The notes beneath the pieces were generated by a model. That model did not search any database. It saw only the letters and a list, made by a program, of their open reading frames with translations, and was not told where the DNA came from. From Tillandsia leiboldiana (taxonomy: Eukaryota; Streptophyta; Magnoliopsida; Poales; Bromeliaceae), in the NCBI GenBank assembly GCA_029204045.2, contig CM055062.1, forward strand, positions 11,192,814-11,256,813: 64,000 nucleotides of DNA, in the 5' to 3' direction. Below, in pieces: positions 53,755 through 64,000 of this stretch; position 1 is the first letter of the stretch, and each line of letters begins with the position of its first letter. The position numbers and the translations under genes were made by a program.

Positions 53755-54765
53755 GCTGGAAGAAACAATTCCCCTAATGACCAATGGGTCCCAAGATTCG
53801 GGCGCCCGAAATGATTCGGGCGCACACAGTAACTCGATCTGGGCCGTCGATCCATCGCCCGAAGCCACCAGATGCTGCCACGTCACCCCAAAACAGCAAA
53901 CAGCCAACGCCACCAACCGCGCTGCGCCACGTCGCCCGCGCCCGAACAGCAAACAGCTGTGGCAGCCACCCCGAACACGCCGCGTGGCACCCCCCGCGCC
54001 TGCCCCGCACACATGGCCCGGCTGACCCGCGCTTACGGCCACCTGCCCTGGCCGCCTGCCCCGCACAGTACCCCGACCAATGGGGAGGCGCCACGTGTCA
54101 GTCCCCCGCTCGCTACGCCCGGTGCACGCACGCCCGATGCACCGAACCAGTAGCCAGCTGCCACGTGTCCGCCCCCGGTCCACCATGCACCCCGCACTCT
54201 CCGTAGACCGCGCCCCGCGGACCGGCCCACTCCCGAGCCGCCACGCGTCCTGCCCCCGGTGCACGCCCGCTGCGTGGAGCGGGCGGCCCGCGCCCCTGCC
54301 CGCCGCGCTGCCCGCGGCTGCGCCGCTGCGCTCCGCCGCTGCCCGCCGGCCGGAATAGTAACCCCAAGCCTCGAAAAACACGCTTTTGCATCCGGACTCT
54401 GAAAAATACAAATAATAGTCCATTTTTACCGTTTTCGCGCGCTGAAATCCAAATCCGCCATCCGTTTTTCCAAATTCCACTTCTAAAAATTGCCGGAGGC
54501 ATCCGAAAAGGTGTTTTTAATCCAAATTTCACGTTGAGTCTAATTTTGGTATCCGTTTTGCGCGTAACAACTCCTAAACATTCGACGGGTTCCTCCGATC
54601 ACTCACGGGATCCATTTTAAGCCCGAAGTCCAACACTTGTGTCTAATTTGTCCACCAACACCTCCAATAGACAGTACAGGCCCCCAAGAAGCTGCCAAAC
54701 CCACTGCAGAAGCTCTGCTGATCCAACCGTAATCCTCTTGCGGAAATTCGGACCCTCACATGGGA

Positions 54766-55839
54766 CCTCTTCCTCACAAACCGTTGGTAGCGTCTGGCCA
54801 CCTTGCCGAGATCCCGCTTGGCGGGCACCTCGGCCTCCGTTCTGCACTCATTCGGTGTCTCGAGGTCACGCCTCATCGTGGCTTCCAGAACCTTCAATTG
54901 GGTGCTCAATTCCTGCCGGAGATCCTTATTTTTCAATTTGGCCATCGCGGGATTGGGCGATGATGGCCTTGCTCGAGACGGGGCAGCAAATCCCCCCGCC
55001 TCATCCTCGTGTCGCATCGGCGCTGCCGGTGGCCAATGTGTGTGCCGTTCCTATGTCAGGTTCGGCCGTGGCCTCTAGGCTGCAGCGATCTCGTTCCTTG
55101 CGTCGGCTTGTATCCGTTGCTGCCCACGCTTCTAGGTCTGCATCATGACCGGCGCATGCCAGCGGGACGCCCCCCTTAAGGTGAACCACTATTCGACCGG
55201 CACATCTGTCGGTGGATCCACCGTCCCCCGGTGTTCTTCTGAGGATATCTCCCTTCTTTGCCACGATCTAGGCCATGGTTGGATTCCGAGTTCCTTTACC
55301 AGCCGGATGCCCAGGGCATCGACTTCCCTCTCGGTGAGCCAGGGAAACCTCGGCATCTAGGATCGAGGGATTGTCCATGCCCCCGGCTCGGTGCCTCTGC
55401 GGTGGGGAGGTCGTGGCCTTGGCTCTCATTGTGGGTAGCCGGTTGGGCCCCTCAGTGGCCCCATTGGGGACAATATGGGCGCTGAAATTATCCCTTCGCT
55501 TCCTTGCCCCCGGTCTGGTGGCCGAAGACTCTTCAGGGTGCCCCCAACACTCCTCATAGCCATGGTGGGGGCCCTGCTGCTGCGATGGGGCCCTTGGCCC
55601 CTCATGGCCAGCTGCTTGTGGCCTCGGGCCTACTTGGCCATAGAAAACTCGCAAGACCCTCCGGATGGGTTGGTCCCGCTCCTCGTCTCTTTCTTCCTCC
55701 TCAGAGGACTCTTCATTAGACCCTTCAGCCGAATGTTGGTATGGCTTGTGGTCGTGGTCAGCTACGCCTTGGCCGAAGTCCGGAAGGCGAACCATTTCTT
55801 CATTTCCTTCGGCATGTCGAGGAAAAGTTCGCCCTCTTG
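54766..55839 (-). pseudogene. Element K gag-like region, repeat unit 1
   Basis: Minus-strand, GC-rich decayed coding sequence. Together with 50790-50924 it forms a unit of about 1.2 kb that is homologous to 55840-56852. Recognisable pieces are ATMRRDLETPNECRTEAEVP (unit 2: AAIRRELEVLNKRKGGALAK) and an acidic stretch EESSEEEERDEERD. It lies upstream of the protease, which suggests gag. Frames are interrupted often. No zinc knuckle is seen. Confidence 0.5.
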
Positions 55840-56852
55840 GGACGTTGATGCCTTGAAGGGCGTCGGTAGGGCGTAGACCATGTTGATCCCCGTCAAGTCG
55901 TCGTCGACCGACATTGTGCCACTTCGTGGCTTCTTCTCCTTGGCCTCTTCGGCCGAAGAAGCGTCTGGGATGTCGACCTCCCGTTCCTCAGGTGGTCGCC
56001 TGTCGTGTTTGACCGCCGCATCGAGGTTTCGCTTTGCAAGCGCCCCGCCTTTGCGCTTGTTCAGCACTTCGAGCTCACGCCTGATCGCGGCCTCTAGGGC
56101 TCTCAAACGGGCGTCCAGTTCTTGCCGGACATCCTTATCCTTTGGCTTGGCCTCCGCGGCCTAGGTAGGCAGCAGCGATATTCTTTACCACGCTGGGGCG
56201 GATGAAGCCCCTGCCTCGTTGTCGTTCTGCATCGGCCTTGCTGGCAGCCGATGTGCGAGTCGTTCCCACATTAGGTTCGGCCATGGCCGTTGGGCCGCAA
56301 AAGTTCCATTCCACGCGTCGGCTTGCAACCGTTGATGCTGACGATTCTGTGTCTGGTCATGACCGGCCCATATCACTTGGCCTGTCCCTTGGAGGTAAAC
56401 CATTGTTCGACCGGCACGTTGGCCGGTGGGTCTACCATCTTCAGGTGCTCCTTTTATTCGGCTCTGCCATGGATTCAGCCATGGATGTATCCTAAACTCT
56501 TCCACTAGCTGGACGCCCGGGACGTCTACTTTCCTTTCGATGAGCCAAAGGAATTCAGCATCATGAACTAAGGGAGTCGTCCGTGCCCCCGGCGTCATGC
56601 CTCCGTGGTCGGGAGGTCTTGGCTTCGGCCCCCACCAATGGTGGCTATAAGGGCCCTTTGCCTTCATCGGACAAAGCCTCTCGTGTGGCTTGACCCGACA
56701 CGGACATTGTTGTGGCCCGTACACTACTTCTCCTTCGGCCCGATGGCCGAAGGGTCTTTGGGGTGCCCCTGGATTTGGCTTTCTTCTTAGCCGTGGTGGG
56801 GGCTCTGCTGCCTTAGTGGGGCCTGTGGCCCCTCATGGCCGGTTACTACCGG
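55840..56852 (-). pseudogene. Element K gag-like region, repeat unit 2
   Basis: Second copy of the unit, with minus-strand frames at 56106-55762 (114 codons, Glu/Lys-rich) and 56724-56185 (179 codons, with HDAEFLWLIERKVDVPGVQL). It is cut at 56852 by LTR H. The direct duplication of a gag-like unit inside one element is unusual. The assignment to gag is by position only. Confidence 0.45.
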
Positions 56853-57540
56853 TGTGGTGACCCCGATCCCCGTGTAGCTTCTCCCATGAACCGTGGTGTA
56901 GAACACCTAGTGTTGGTGTGTCTGGCCCATAGTGCATCAAAGGGATGCCACAGATGGACCCTGTGTGATATCCACAGCTGGATTGGCCTTCGGCTGCATT
57001 TGCTGAATTTTTGAAATGGTTTTGGGCCAAATAAAGGTTGGATTTGGATTCAGCGCGGAAAAACGCTTGAAAACGGCTATTTGCTTGTTTGATTCTGAGT
57101 CCGGATGCCCAAAAAGGGACTCCCGGAAGTTTTCGCTGAATTTCGGTGCATGGGAGGGGCCGTGGACCGCCGGCTGCCATGTGGCGGCTTGTGATTGGCC
57201 GGACCGCAGCACTCGGTCCACAGAGGGGCGCGGCTGGGTGCACGGACCCGGCCGGCGCATGGACACGTGGCGCCGCCTGATTGGCGGGCTCGTGATGCGC
57301 GGTCTACGGGTTTGGCGCGGCGGTGCATGGACCAGGCGGGGGGGACGCGTGGCAGCCCCCGGTTGGTCGGTGCACGCGGCGCGGTGCACGGAACCCGATC
57401 TAGCGTGCATGGACCGGGTGCGCGGGACACGTGTCGGCACGCCATTCGCGGGTCCACGAGGCGCGGCGCACGGGGGCACGGACGGGCGCCTCGGGGCGCG
57501 TGCATGGCAGGCGGCCTGGGCGGCGCCTCCTCGGTTGTCG
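56853..57540 (+). mobile_element. Long LTR H, left part
   Basis: Starts TGTGGTGACCCCGATCC and follows L1 (from 4086) for several hundred bases (the GTGCATCAAAGGGATGC block, then GGATTCAGC-CGGAAAAACGC, then the GC-rich zone with CACGTGGC/CACGTGTC). It stops near 57540, where unrelated sequence begins; the remainder of an LTR of this family starts at 62573. The two are probably one LTR split by element X. The minus-strand frames here are composition artefacts. Confidence 0.7.
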
Positions 57541-59080
57541 CGTTTGTGTAGTCGTGTTGTTTGGGCTCGTGTAGTAGTGTTGTTGTGGGGGTCTTGGGAT
57601 TCCCCCTGGGGTTGAGAAAAGAGACCACTGGGACTAGCAAATCTTGTTCGTTTGGGCTTGATTCTTCCTTTTGTTGAGCGGACCTAGAGCTTAAATACTC
57701 CTAGTTGGGAATGTGATCGTTGGCCTGGGGGTATGCAGCTCGGCTCAGTGTATGGTGCTTGGAAGGGCAATGGATTGGGACCGAGCGGTAGAGGTTAATC
57801 AGAGTGTCGCACCCCCTTGGGTGCCAAGACGGAAGTAGGACCGTGCTTCTTGGGTTTTGTCGCCAGCTCCCCATGACCAAGGCATAGTCTTGAGGTTTTG
57901 GGTTGCGAGTTTGTGATTGTGAAGCAGTACAGATCACGAGGGGCGCAAGGCCAATGGGAAGCGCAAGTCGGACATGTTTGGCCACTGTTCCCATGTATTG
58001 GATTCCTGGCGTATTTAAGTTTCGGGGATGAAACTTCTTTTAAGGTGTGAGTGAGGTAGCGCTCGAGAAATTCTAGTGTGCTTGCGGGCGAGGAAGCAGA
58101 TCTAACCTTAGCGATTTGCATACCGGCGCGTGAATTGCACAGTTCCCGATGCACAAATTTTCGCCTTTCCGATCCGATACCTGGGTATTTAGTTGGGAAC
58201 GAACCCTAGGATGACTTGCGTTCACGAGAGAGCGCAGGGTATTGGCATAGTGGTTTGGAGCTCAGGTGTGTTTCACACAGTTGAGTCTCGCTGTTTCGGT
58301 TATTAGTCGTACGCACTCTGGTTTTTGGGATCGTTGTTAGTGCAGGGTTAGCCGCGGTCATGGTTTCGGCTGTGGGCTTGATGTTTCAATGGAGCCAGAG
58401 TGCTCGGATCAGTTACAGTGGTTAAAGGTTAAATCACTGTTCTCTTCGTAATCGTCCAGCTGATGGCACAGCAGTAGATGACTGCTATGATTGCACTAGC
58501 CTCACAGTTTGCTTAGAGGTTGAACAAGTTGCTGACCCTTCAGTGTCCCCGTGTCTTAATTCGTTGGCCTATGGGCCCGATGGTAACCCTGTTTTGGGAC
58601 GGATGCAAATTGACCCCACCTTTTGCACAGATTTTGTGGATCGACGTGGACCCGCCTATGTGTTAGTCATGGTGATGTTTGTGACCACGAGGTGGTAGTA
58701 ATCCTTGATAAAGGTTCTGTTTTTAGCACTGAGATTGTGTTGGGAGGTACGTGATATACCTTCTGATAGGAGTTGTGTCCCCAACTAGTTGTTGGCGACA
58801 GTTCTACGGTATTTCGCTGATTCTTTTGGTAAGCACGTCGGCTGCAGGCAACGGACTGTCGAAAGAACTGAGGAAATACTCTGCCCTGTAATGGGGAGTA
58901 TCAGATTGGGTCTAAATTAGTAGCCTTAGAGTTGTCGATACCTTGCGACTGACTTGTAGCCCTCGGATAAACTTTTTGAGCGTTTCATAAAGTATGACTT
59001 CAGGCTGTAGGCTCCGGGAATGAAATTTTTTTTTTAAGTTGTAAGTTTCGGGGACGAAACTTCTTTTAAGTTGTAAGTGA
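57541..59080 (+). mobile_element. Gypsy-like element X, internal 3' region (decayed)
   Basis: No open domain is recognised. TTTCGGGGATGAAACTTC (about 58020) and TTTCGGGGACGAAACTTC (about 59046), each followed by TTTTAAG, resemble the end of plant Tekay/Del polyproteins just before the polypurine tract. The second is directly upstream of the LTR at 59081. The left limit is not defined. Confidence 0.5.
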
Positions 59081-62000
59081 TGTAGAAACCCGAAATATCG
59101 TATTTTTAATAAATAGTCTAAAAGTGAATTTGGATCCGGTTTTGAATTCAAAAGACCCCTGTTGGCCTATATGGTCAATCGCCAGTGTGCAAGTTGCACG
59201 ATTTACGAGGCAAAAAGGCTAATTCCCAATCCGGACGTGATCTTGGAAATCCGAATTGACCGTTGGGATCGTCTCGTCGAATTGAGCGAGATTCATATTC
59301 AATATTTTTCGATCTGACGGTCGGATCGTCCAGAAATCGATGAAGAAGCAAGCGAATCATCGGGACCCATGTAACAGCGGCCTGCGCACAGTGTTTTTAA
59401 GTTAACACCGTAGATGAATAGTAACCCCAATCTTCGACACCCCGACGAATGCAACGCTGACTGTTTCACTGTTCGGATTCCGAACATAGTGATCCAGGTA
59501 GTCGTTTTGAATGGTTTCGTTATTTTGGACGCAATGACACTGACGGAATTTTCGTTTGACGACCCTAGAGTCTCGAAAAGCCCGATAACTGTATTTGGGC
59601 ACAGTATTGATGGACCGAGTTTTCATCTGGGCAGTTTCTCGAAAATCGGAAATCGCTACCTGATAGGTTTCGTCGAGCTGGACGTCGTGGCGGAGTCCAT
59701 TTTTCGTTTCGACGACCAGAACTCCTCGAAAAGCGTAAAATACAGTAAAAATACGACTTTTTTACACAATAAACCCTCTGTATTATGCCTCGAATTGCGT
59801 GCCACCTTTGTGTTGAGGGACCTTGATGCAAAAGAAAGATGCTGTGAGGGACTAAGCACGGTATATCGTGAGTTGGAGGGCTAAAGTGCAAAGTGCATGT
59901 TTACACTACTTATACACTACGGGCTAGGGCATCTTTCAAGGAAAAACCTAAACCCTAGCCTTGCCCTAGCCGCCTGTGCAACAGTCTTCCTCCCCTCTGC
60001 CGCACTCCACGGGAGCCCCGCGCCGGCCGCCGGCCAGTGACCCAGGTATGCTTGTAGGACCTGTAGTAGGCTTCCTGAATTTTTGCATGGACTTTTGGAC
60101 GTAAGTTTTTCATCTTGTAGAGTTACACCAGCTTGCTTGGCCGAGCTTCTCCTCCGGCAGCCGCCGTTGCCTCCGGTCACCGGCCAATCACCAGGTAACC
60201 TCTTAACCTTGGCTCTAGCTTCCCTTCCATCTTAGAAGCCCCAGGATTGCCTTCTTGCTGAGAATGGGCTCGGGCAAGAGTTTGGATGTTATATATAAAG
60301 TATGCCCACCAAGTGTTCGATGAAATGCCACAAAGAAAAAAAAATGGGAATTTGACTTTGTGTAAAATATGAAAGTTGTTTTAAATCATCCCCTGAGCTC
60401 AGTGCTCACTGCAGATCAAGTTGGTTCTGAGTGGATGTGTGTTGTGGTGCATTGTAGAAGTGTTAGAGAGCGAGGGACTTGGATCTGGATGATCCATCAG
60501 TTTTGGACTGAAATTAAAGTGAGCCCTGGTGTCCTGGCACTGTCCGGAGAGATTTTAATATATAACAATTTAGATTTTGAGGAATGAATTTAATGTTGTG
60601 TTAAAACTAAGTGTTAAGATGATAGTTGGCCGTGGTAGGGTTCGGGGCTGTTTGCGAAGCCGCGACAGTGTGCCCCTGGCTAATTTGGTGTCACTGGACG
60701 CAATGCTCGTGTTAGAAATAGGTTGTGAAGAGCCGGAGAAACAAAAATGCTATTTGGCTAGGTTAGAGAGGAATTTTATGGCCCGAAGTTTTCCTCGGGT
60801 CTCGTGCTACTCCCAAATGGTGAGCACGAGCTTCGACTAGTCGTAACGAATGCGCTGAAACTTACGGCGCTGTCTCCGGATTCCTGGTTTGGAAGAACGG
60901 GTCAAAACAGTGTTCAAATAGGTGTATTTATAGCAATTTTTCGATAGAAGAAATTGGGATTTGGTCCCAGTCTGCCTAAACATCAAAATTATGATGTTTA
61001 GGGACAGCAGGTGTAGTTGGACGATAATTGGATATTTGTTTTTAGACCGTCGGCGGGTCATGATTGGAGGTTCAATGGATTTTCGGGAACTTCGGTTTAA
61101 GCCTAGTGTCGGCTAAGTGCCCATATTAGCGACACGTTAGTGTAGGGTTGTCGGGACGGATATGAGTGAGTCTAGTTCTGACTACAGTTTCTATTCAGGG
61201 CCCAGCTGTTCAGCACCAGCCGCCCAGTAGTCCAGTGAGAGCTCGGGATCAGCCTACATTCAGGTGGGTTTTTAGTTTAAGACTTAGTGTCGGGCTTCCG
61301 ACGGTTGCAACTACTTTTGATTATACGTTTAACTGTGCTAACGTGGATAGTCTTTATGTTCCTTGCTATTGAGTTATACTTTGTATATTTGGTGATCTTT
61401 ATGGTTCATTACTATCGGTTTTATCTGGTGTACTTGGTTACTATGCTCGAGGCTGCAGCACGCGCACCCGCGGTTTGGCCACCGCAAAGGGTGCGCTTTT
61501 CCGGAAAAGTGGTCTATGACCCGTGTATACCCACGAGGTGACGTAGTGGGGCCCCTTATTAGTGGTGGGGTTGAGGCGCCGAGGTGCGAGCGGTGCGACC
61601 CGTCGGTTTAGTTGTCCGACGTGGTCGGGTTTCTGCAGGTACGGTATGGGCCGTCGGTTTAGTTGTCCGACGTGTCCGGGTATTACAGGATACAGGTGTA
61701 CAGGTTGCCTTTCCTCCTTGAGGGGGTGGTTGCTCCGGTTGTCTTCACGGTTTGTTTTATTATATTCTCCTGCTCTACTACTTTTACGTCACTGACATCC
61801 CACTTCGTGACAGGGTTCAGACGGGGGGAGAGGTAGGCGGTGGTGAGGACGGGACAGGAGCAGCTGGGTCGCTGGGGACCCTGGACTGTATTTCTTCTTT
61901 CATTCTCGCTTTTCATTGCATTGTAGTTATGTGAGAGGTTCGCGATACCCTCGTGGGGTCGGCGTGGATGTCGGTACGGGTTGCATTTAGTGCCCCTTGT

Positions 62001-62572
62001 GCGTTACTTTTCCTTTTATTTCTATTGGCCATTTGAAAATCAAAAAGGCAAAAGCCGAAGGAAAGATTGCGAAAACCGTTTTAAAATCTAAGTGTCGTGT
62101 GGGCACTGGTTTCAAAACCCTGTGGATTTATGGATTGCGAAAGGGATTTCAAAACTTGGTGTCGGGTGGGCACCGTTTTCAAACCTTGTGGATTTATGCT
62201 GATTTCGAAACTAGCTTTCAAAACGTAAGCGCCGGGTAGGCGCTCTTTCAAAACAGTGGATTTATCCTTTCCAAATTGATCGGCCATATGTTCTTCTTTT
62301 ATTAGTTTAGAATGCTGGTTGTTTGTGAATAATTGTTGTGATTGATTGGTTGTGTATGTTGGAACATGTACTGAACGCTACGCCGTGCACGTACAGGGGA
62401 GACTCTGTCCGTTTGCAGAGTGATCCTGTATGTGTGGCGGGTCTGGGCACGTGCCGGGGAAGAGGGGTTCTCTTTTAAACGAAAAAAAAAAAAAAAAAAA
62501 AAAAAAATTTACACGTCAAGTATTCGACTTTTATGAATCGTTTCCGCTAAAACAAACCCCCGGGGCGTGACA
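59081..62572 (+). repeat. 3' LTR of element X (Tekay-like)
   Basis: Starts TGTAGAAACCCGAAATATCG and ends CCCCCGGGGCGTGACA, 3492 bp. It has a TATA-like TATATATAAAG near 60291-60301 and an A run of over 20 at 62485-62507. Short frames inside (for example 59414-59884) have no recognisable domain. Ends and preceding sequence fit plant Tekay-type Gypsy; no 5' LTR is seen, so the TSD cannot be tested. Confidence 0.65.
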
Positions 62573-64000
62573 GGGCATTTCGGGCGCAACTTGGCGGTAC
62601 AGTGTTCCGCCGGTTTCGGGCGCCCGAAACCTGGTCCAGCGCCCGAAACCGGGGACAAATTTGGAATTTCTTCAATTGTTTGTGTGGGCCTATATAAAGC
62701 CCGAACTCACTTCACAGTGGGTTTTCTCACTGTTTTAGGCCTTTTTGAGCTCGGGTTTCTTCAGAGGAGTTCATCCCCGCGCAGTGCTGCATCCATCTGC
62801 AGAGTTTGGAGATTTTTCGGGGCACGCTTATCGAGATTCCCATTTTCTTGGCGCGTCGCGGCGCTCTTTCTTCGGTGTTTCTTTCGTCGTGTTTCGGTGC
62901 ACGAGCTCCCCCGGCCTACTTCGACCATCTTTTCGAGCGATTTCTTCCCCGTTGGATTCGCAACAGGTAAGGCTACGATTTTTGTATTTTCTGCATTTCC
63001 TGGTTTTGCGCTTTTCGAGGAGTTCTTCCGTGCTCACTGAGGACCTTGTTTGCTGTGTGGATTCTTGAGGACAGCGGATTTATAGAATTTTATCTCCGCG
63101 CTCGGACATCGGATTGAAACGCTCTTATACACTTTTTTTATCTACTCGACGCGAGGATCATCACAGTATTTTTCTTGGAATTTTTGGAGACATTTCTGAA
63201 GGTATACATTTTCCTTTTTATCTGTACGAGAGTTTACAATTGTATGGTTTTGGGATTTTGCGCACCGATACTGTGGAATTTGTAACTTGGCCTACGGTGC
63301 TCGGAATTGGGCGTGCAGGTACCCGTTTCGAAGCTATCGACACGAGGAACGCTGTGGTATTTATTTCAGATTTTTTGGAGCCCTATATGCAGGTGAAAAA
63401 TTGGCATCTTTGTGGCTGAAATTACAGACTGTAATACTTGGTTAAATTTTGGGATTTAAGTGTAATTTTAGCCTTGTGTTGCACCCAGGAGAGATTGCGG
63501 ATCGTGCTGGACCCTTTGGACTTGGAGTTGTTGCTCTCTTGGTATTCTTTAGCTGTGGGATTTTAGACAGTTAGCACCTTCAGTTGGGTGGCCTTGCTTT
63601 CAGGATCTATGGACTGTGCGCTAATTCTATTGATATAGAATCATGCATGATAGGGATTGGACTTGGTAGCATGCTAGAATTTGAATGTTATTATTCCTTG
63701 TATTTATCTGATGATCGTATGATCTCTTCTGCTTCTTACGACCTGTTAAATATTTGTTATCTTGGAACCTGACCTAGCACCCCCGTCATATGTTGCGTGT
63801 GTAACCACACCAGTAGAAAACCCTCACTTGGGCTAGGGTTATTTATGTTTAGACATCCTCACATTATGTTTCATTCCTGGACTTAGTGTTATCCTCGCCC
63901 GGGTAGTGGGCCGAGCAGTCGGGGCTTCCTTTTAAGTGTGGGATGCGTTTGCACTCGTGCTTGGGAGCAGAGTGGAGTCTGGTAGATGTAGTGGATCGCT
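62573..64000 (+). mobile_element. Long LTR, right part (probably H), runs off the window
   Basis: Homologous on the plus strand to D read in reverse (41760 down to 40400). It begins in the TTTCGGGCGCCCGAAACC region, then TATATAAAG (62691-62699), a leader with donor-like ACAG|GTAAGGCTACG (about 62963-62977), and the block with CGCGAGGATCATC near 63150. The end of the LTR lies beyond 64000. Confidence 0.75.
62691..62699 (+). promoter_or_regulatory. TATA box of LTR H
   Basis: TATATAAAG in the context GGGCC...GCCC, equivalent to the TATA boxes of L1, D, E and G. Confidence 0.7.

Larger units (their letters stand above)
50925..54760 (-). mobile_element. Solo LTR G, inserted in element K
   Basis: 3836 bp. 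Sense strand starts TGTGAGGGTCCGAATTTCC and ends CGGGGCGTGACA. TSD TGGGA is at 50920-50924 and 54761-54765. TATA box at 53754-53745. The GC-rich zone with CACGTG/ACGTC motifs is at 53860-54350. Donor- and acceptor-like sites at 53481 and 51391. Three copies of the CCGGTCAACCGCC repeat lie at about 52057-52235. No PBS, coding domain or second LTR. The long antisense frame 53461-54480 is a GC artefact. Confidence 0.92.

Noticed and set aside
54639..56508. Plus-strand ORFs of 60-169 codons
   Set aside because: Antisense to the gag-like units of element K; no domain seen, and the minus strand leads into the protease.
59414..59884. 156-codon ORF
   Set aside because: Inside the X LTR, no recognisable domain, and the region downstream has many stops; likely chance.
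62567..63040. 157-codon ORF and the overlapping 107-codon frame
   Set aside because: Span the X/H junction and the H leader; no family resemblance, and not kept in D, E or G.
1..64000. Host protein-coding genes, rRNA or endogenous plant viruses
   Set aside because: No exon-like sequence with a recognisable cellular domain, no rRNA blocks and no pararetrovirus movement or coat motifs were found; all pol motifs are of copia type and the one protease in K is of Gypsy type.

Overview
This is eukaryotic, almost certainly plant nuclear DNA. It holds no recognisable host gene, rRNA or tRNA gene. Nearly every base belongs to LTR retrotransposons inserted into one another, as in the repeat-rich part of a large plant genome. 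Plant markers are Ty1/copia polyproteins of the SIRE/Maximus type (very large gag, primer-binding sites matching initiator-methionine tRNA, an extra ORF downstream of pol), very long GC-rich LTRs, a 576-bp TRIM and Gypsy remnants. The species cannot be named from this window.

The layout can be read as a stratigraphy from target-site duplications (TSDs). The oldest layer is copia element Z (+ strand; pieces 1718-2284 and 45488-48283). Copia element Y (- strand; 5' end only, 1-1717) and copia element A (- strand; outer limits 2285-45487, TSD CAAAC) inserted into Z. Element A was then hit by solo LTR L1 (4086-7171, TSD AAAGT), copia B (12757-25037, TSD CTACC), copia C (from 25054, left flank CTTTC, 3' end deleted near 34052) and solo LTR D (34143-42556, TSD GAGAC). 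D was itself hit by a TRIM (34561-35136, TSD CCCTC) and solo LTR E (36529-40323, TSD GCTGC). Right of Z lie about 0.9 kb of unassigned DNA with a (GAA)n microsatellite, a decayed Gypsy-like gag/protease element K without reverse transcriptase (about 49.1-56.85 kb), solo LTR G inside K (50925-54760, TSD TGGGA), and another long LTR H (56853 onward) interrupted by a Tekay-like Gypsy fragment X that ends at 62572.

A complete copia element of this family is: LTR of about 1.3 kb; PBS; one gag-pol frame (gag with two CCHC knuckles and a coiled coil, protease, integrase, reverse transcriptase, RNase H); about 1.5 kb of conserved non-coding spacer; ORF3 (N-terminal membrane segment, acidic/basic middle, C-terminal coiled coil); two G-rich purine tracts; LTR. 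All gag-pol copies are broken, but the short ORF3 of A and Z is open. C carries a longer ORF3 with an added domain.

The most interesting signal is in the copia LTR leader. Downstream of the TATA box are three hairpins followed by about seven small hairpins that share the hexaloop TGGATT, while their stems differ and stay self-complementary. Base changes between copies are compensated, which suggests a selected RNA structure such as a packaging or dimerisation signal. A second important point concerns the assembly: the 1.93 kb on either side of the 100-N gap (21871-21970) is the same sequence, so element B is probably artificially lengthened there.
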